Source: Chitinophagales bacterium (GTDB taxonomy: Bacteria > Bacteroidota > Bacteroidia > Chitinophagales > Saprospiraceae). From it: a stretch of DNA of 33,141 nucleotides. Positions within the stretch are counted from its first letter, which is position 1. Each line of letters begins with the position of its first letter. The DNA is taken from NCBI GenBank assembly GCA_013297745.1, contig JAAFIM010000043.1:1-33141 (forward strand). The letters run 5' to 3'. The notes beneath the pieces were generated by a model. It was not told the DNA's origin. It saw only the letters and a program-made list of their open reading frames with translations, and ran no database searches. The position numbers and the translations under genes were made by a program. Shown here piece by piece: positions 31,684 to 33,141 of this stretch.

Positions 31684-32574
31684 TTAATTTTTATCCAAAA
31701 GTTCCAAAATTCGGTTTAAATCTTCCCCGTCAGCAAAATGTATAACAATTTTCCCCTGTCCTTTGGGGTTTTGGCGGAGTTGTACGCGGCTGCCCAATAG
31801 CTCAGCAATTTGTTTTTGTACAGCTTCAACGGTAGGATTGGGGTTTGTTTTTGATTTTTTATCGCTCTGCGGGGCTTGTATCTCTTTCAATTTTTGCACC
31901 AAAGCTTCCACCGCGCGTACAGAAAGATGTTTTTCTAAGGTTTCTTTATAAACGCTCATTTGTAAGGCATAATCTGAAAGCCCAATAATAGCTCGGGCGT
32001 GTCCCATACTGATTTTTTCATTTTTTATCCCCAATTGTATCTCTTCGGGCAGCTTGAGCAACCGCAAATAATTGGTGACGGTTTCGCGGGTTTTGCCCAC
32101 CCGTTGGGCGGTAAGTTCTTGAGTTAAATCAAACTCTTCCATAATTCGTTTGTAAGTAATCGCAATTTCTATAGCATTTAAGTCTTGGCGTTGGATATTT
32201 TCTATCAAAGCCATTTCTATCATTTGCTCATCGTTGGCGGTGCGGATAAAAGCTGGAATGTGTTCAATTTTGGCCAATTTGCAAGCTCTCAATCGTCTTT
32301 CTCCTGCTATGAGTTGGAAGTTGTCGCCGCCCAAATGTCTTACCGTGATGGGTTGGATAAGTCCGTGCAGCAGCACAGATTGCGCCAGTTCTTGCAATAG
32401 CTCTGGATTAAACTCATTTCTAGGCTGGAAAGGATTAACTTCTATATTTTGGGTAGGGATAAGGCTTACCGTATTGGGTTGATAAGGTATGCTTTTACTT
32501 TCTATATCTGTGTTGATGGTTTGAAATACCGCACCTAAGGCCAAACCTTTGGATTTTTTTTTGTCTTTTTCCAT
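31684..32574 (-). CDS. parB: ParB/Spo0J chromosome-partition protein
   Basis: A 296-residue DNA-binding CTPase that loads on parS sites and works with ParA in origin segregation. VNPFQPR (46-52) opens the N-terminal domain, followed by LIAGERRLRA (88-97, box II, CTP and phosphate binding) and ENIQRQDLN (125-133). A helix-turn-helix lies at about 150-175 (TQELTAQRVGKTRETVTNYL), and the C-terminal dimer region at about 245-296 follows a Lys/Pro/Asn linker. The length is typical of chromosomal ParB. No parA lies next to it in the window; a cytochrome gene is upstream. No parS-like 16-bp palindrome was noticed. Confidence 0.95.
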   Translation of the reverse strand: MEKDKKKSKGLALGAVFQTINTDIESKSIPYQPNTVSLIPTQNIEVNPFQPRNEFNPELLQELAQSVLLHGLIQPITVRHLGGDNFQLIAGERRLRACKLAKIEHIPAFIRTANDEQMIEMALIENIQRQDLNAIEIAITYKRIMEEFDLTQELTAQRVGKTRETVTNYLRLLKLPEEIQLGIKNEKISMGHARAIIGLSDYALQMSVYKETLEKHLSVRAVEALVQKLKEIQAPQSDKKSKTNPNPTVEAVQKQIAELLGSRVQLRQNPKGQGKIVIHFADGEDLNRILELLDKN

Positions 32575-32655
32575 ATAAAAAGGATAATTTTGGGTTGTTT
32601 TTAGTCTGTAAAAATAAAAATGGTAAAAAAAAGTTAATTTTGCGCGCTTTTGAAT

Positions 32656-33051
32656 TTATTGGCAACTATCAATAGCCGATTGTATCGTTTTTTGGGGGAT
32701 AAATTCGCGCTTGTTTCCCCAAGTATTGCTGATGTAGTTGAGTATATTGGCGATTTCCACCACGCTCAAGGCTTTGTTGGCTGGCATTTTGCCCTCATAA
32801 ATCTGCCCATTGATGGTCATTTTTCCCTCGTAGCCGTGGCGGATAAGGCAAGCCAATTCTTGTGGTTTTTTTTGCAAATAATCCGAATTGGCCAAAGGCG
32901 GAATTAACCCTTCCAGCCCTTTGCCATCGTCCATGTGGCAGTTGGCGCAATGTACTTTGTATAATTTTTCCCCTTCTGGGTGCGGATTTTGACAAGCTCC
33001 AAAGGTTAAACTTGCCCCGAAAAAGCATATTTTGATTAATTTCATCATCAA
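32656..33051 (-). CDS. Class I cytochrome c, predicted lipoprotein
   Basis: A 131-residue protein with a lipoprotein-type signal peptide (FGASLTFGAC, Cys20), then GEKLYKVHCANCHMDDGKG with the heme attachment motif CANCH (Cys35, Cys38, His39). EGKMPANKALS (Met89) is the likely sixth ligand, and the C-terminal helix motif ANILNYISNTWGN is typical of class I c-type cytochromes of this size. It is probably anchored facing the periplasm, where it carries electrons. Three ATG codons are adjacent at the start and the exact one is unclear. The remaining 90 bases to the window end show no gene. Confidence 0.88.
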   Translation of the reverse strand: MMMKLIKICFFGASLTFGACQNPHPEGEKLYKVHCANCHMDDGKGLEGLIPPLANSDYLQKKPQELACLIRHGYEGKMTINGQIYEGKMPANKALSVVEIANILNYISNTWGNKREFIPQKTIQSAIDSCQ

Positions 33052-33141
33052 TAAAATTAAGGGATTGATATAAACAGGGCTAACTTTGCCCCACTATTTA
33101 ACCCTTAATGCTAAATTATTGTTTTGTTCAACTCCCAATAG

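Noticed and set aside
31684-33051. parS site near parB
   Set aside because: I looked for a 16-bp palindrome of the TGTTTCACGTGAAACA type and saw no convincing match; a computed search of the whole genome is needed.
1-33141. tRNA or rRNA genes
   Set aside because: No cloverleaf-like segment with GGTTCGAnTCC-type arms and no rRNA-like stretch was noticed by eye; tRNAscan-SE would be decisive.

Overview
The window looks like chromosomal DNA of a member of the Bacteroidota, probably a Cytophagia/Flexibacter-like gliding or environmental lineage; I cannot place it closer. The evidence is a type IX secretion (T9SS) C-terminal domain, families largely confined to this phylum (DUF4836, DUF5683, tail-fibre-like 'VGIGTxxPxxSAKLE' secreted proteins), TAnnTTTG-type promoter boxes, few recognisable Shine-Dalgarno sequences, many lipoproteins and an A+T-rich background. 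No tRNA, rRNA, CRISPR array, IS transposase or prophage was seen.

Layout. 0.2-4.2 kb: two divergent lipoprotein genes (DUF4836 on minus, WG-repeat on plus) whose start codons are 27 bp apart, then a PLP-dependent trans-sulfuration enzyme on minus. 4.35-8.0 kb: a secreted protein with a poly-glycine, phage-adhesin-like C-terminal half, adenylate kinase with its own promoter box and terminator, and a CNNM/CBS/CorC-type membrane protein. 8.1-17.3 kb: an extracellular-protein block with one T9SS cargo protein and three large paralogous, modular, tail-fibre-like proteins (one ends in a peptidase S74 intramolecular chaperone), most followed by a hairpin terminator. 17.4-20.1 kb: two convergent, paralogous PagL/acyloxyacyl-hydrolase-like outer-membrane barrels, separated by a 42-bp tandem array. 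20.1-25.3 kb: bifunctional phosphoglucose/phosphomannose isomerase, YraN, a small lipoprotein and an unrecognised 604-residue PD-(D/E)XK-type protein, set in intergenic DNA full of repeats (a 289-bp MITE-like element, a 21-bp tandem array, short palindromic elements). 25.4-33.1 kb: a minus-strand series cytochrome c, ParB, a TPR-CHAT protease-like protein, DUF5683 protein, phosphopantetheinyl transferase, a small lipoprotein and class I fructose-bisphosphate aldolase.

Most genes fall into two groups: ordinary housekeeping functions (Adk, PGI/PMI, FbaB, ParB, YraN, PPTase) and envelope or surface functions (four tail-fibre-like secreted proteins, T9SS cargo, five predicted lipoproteins including the cytochrome, two barrels, CHAT). 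The signals most worth following are the orphan nuclease-like gene beside the repeat cluster, the convergent barrel paralogs with hairpin-forming 42-bp repeats, the modular surface paralogs with a nearly identical internal duplication, an 8-G tract inside a lipoprotein signal peptide, and two families of small inverted-repeat elements. All statements are from reading the sequence; no database search or computed alignment was run.
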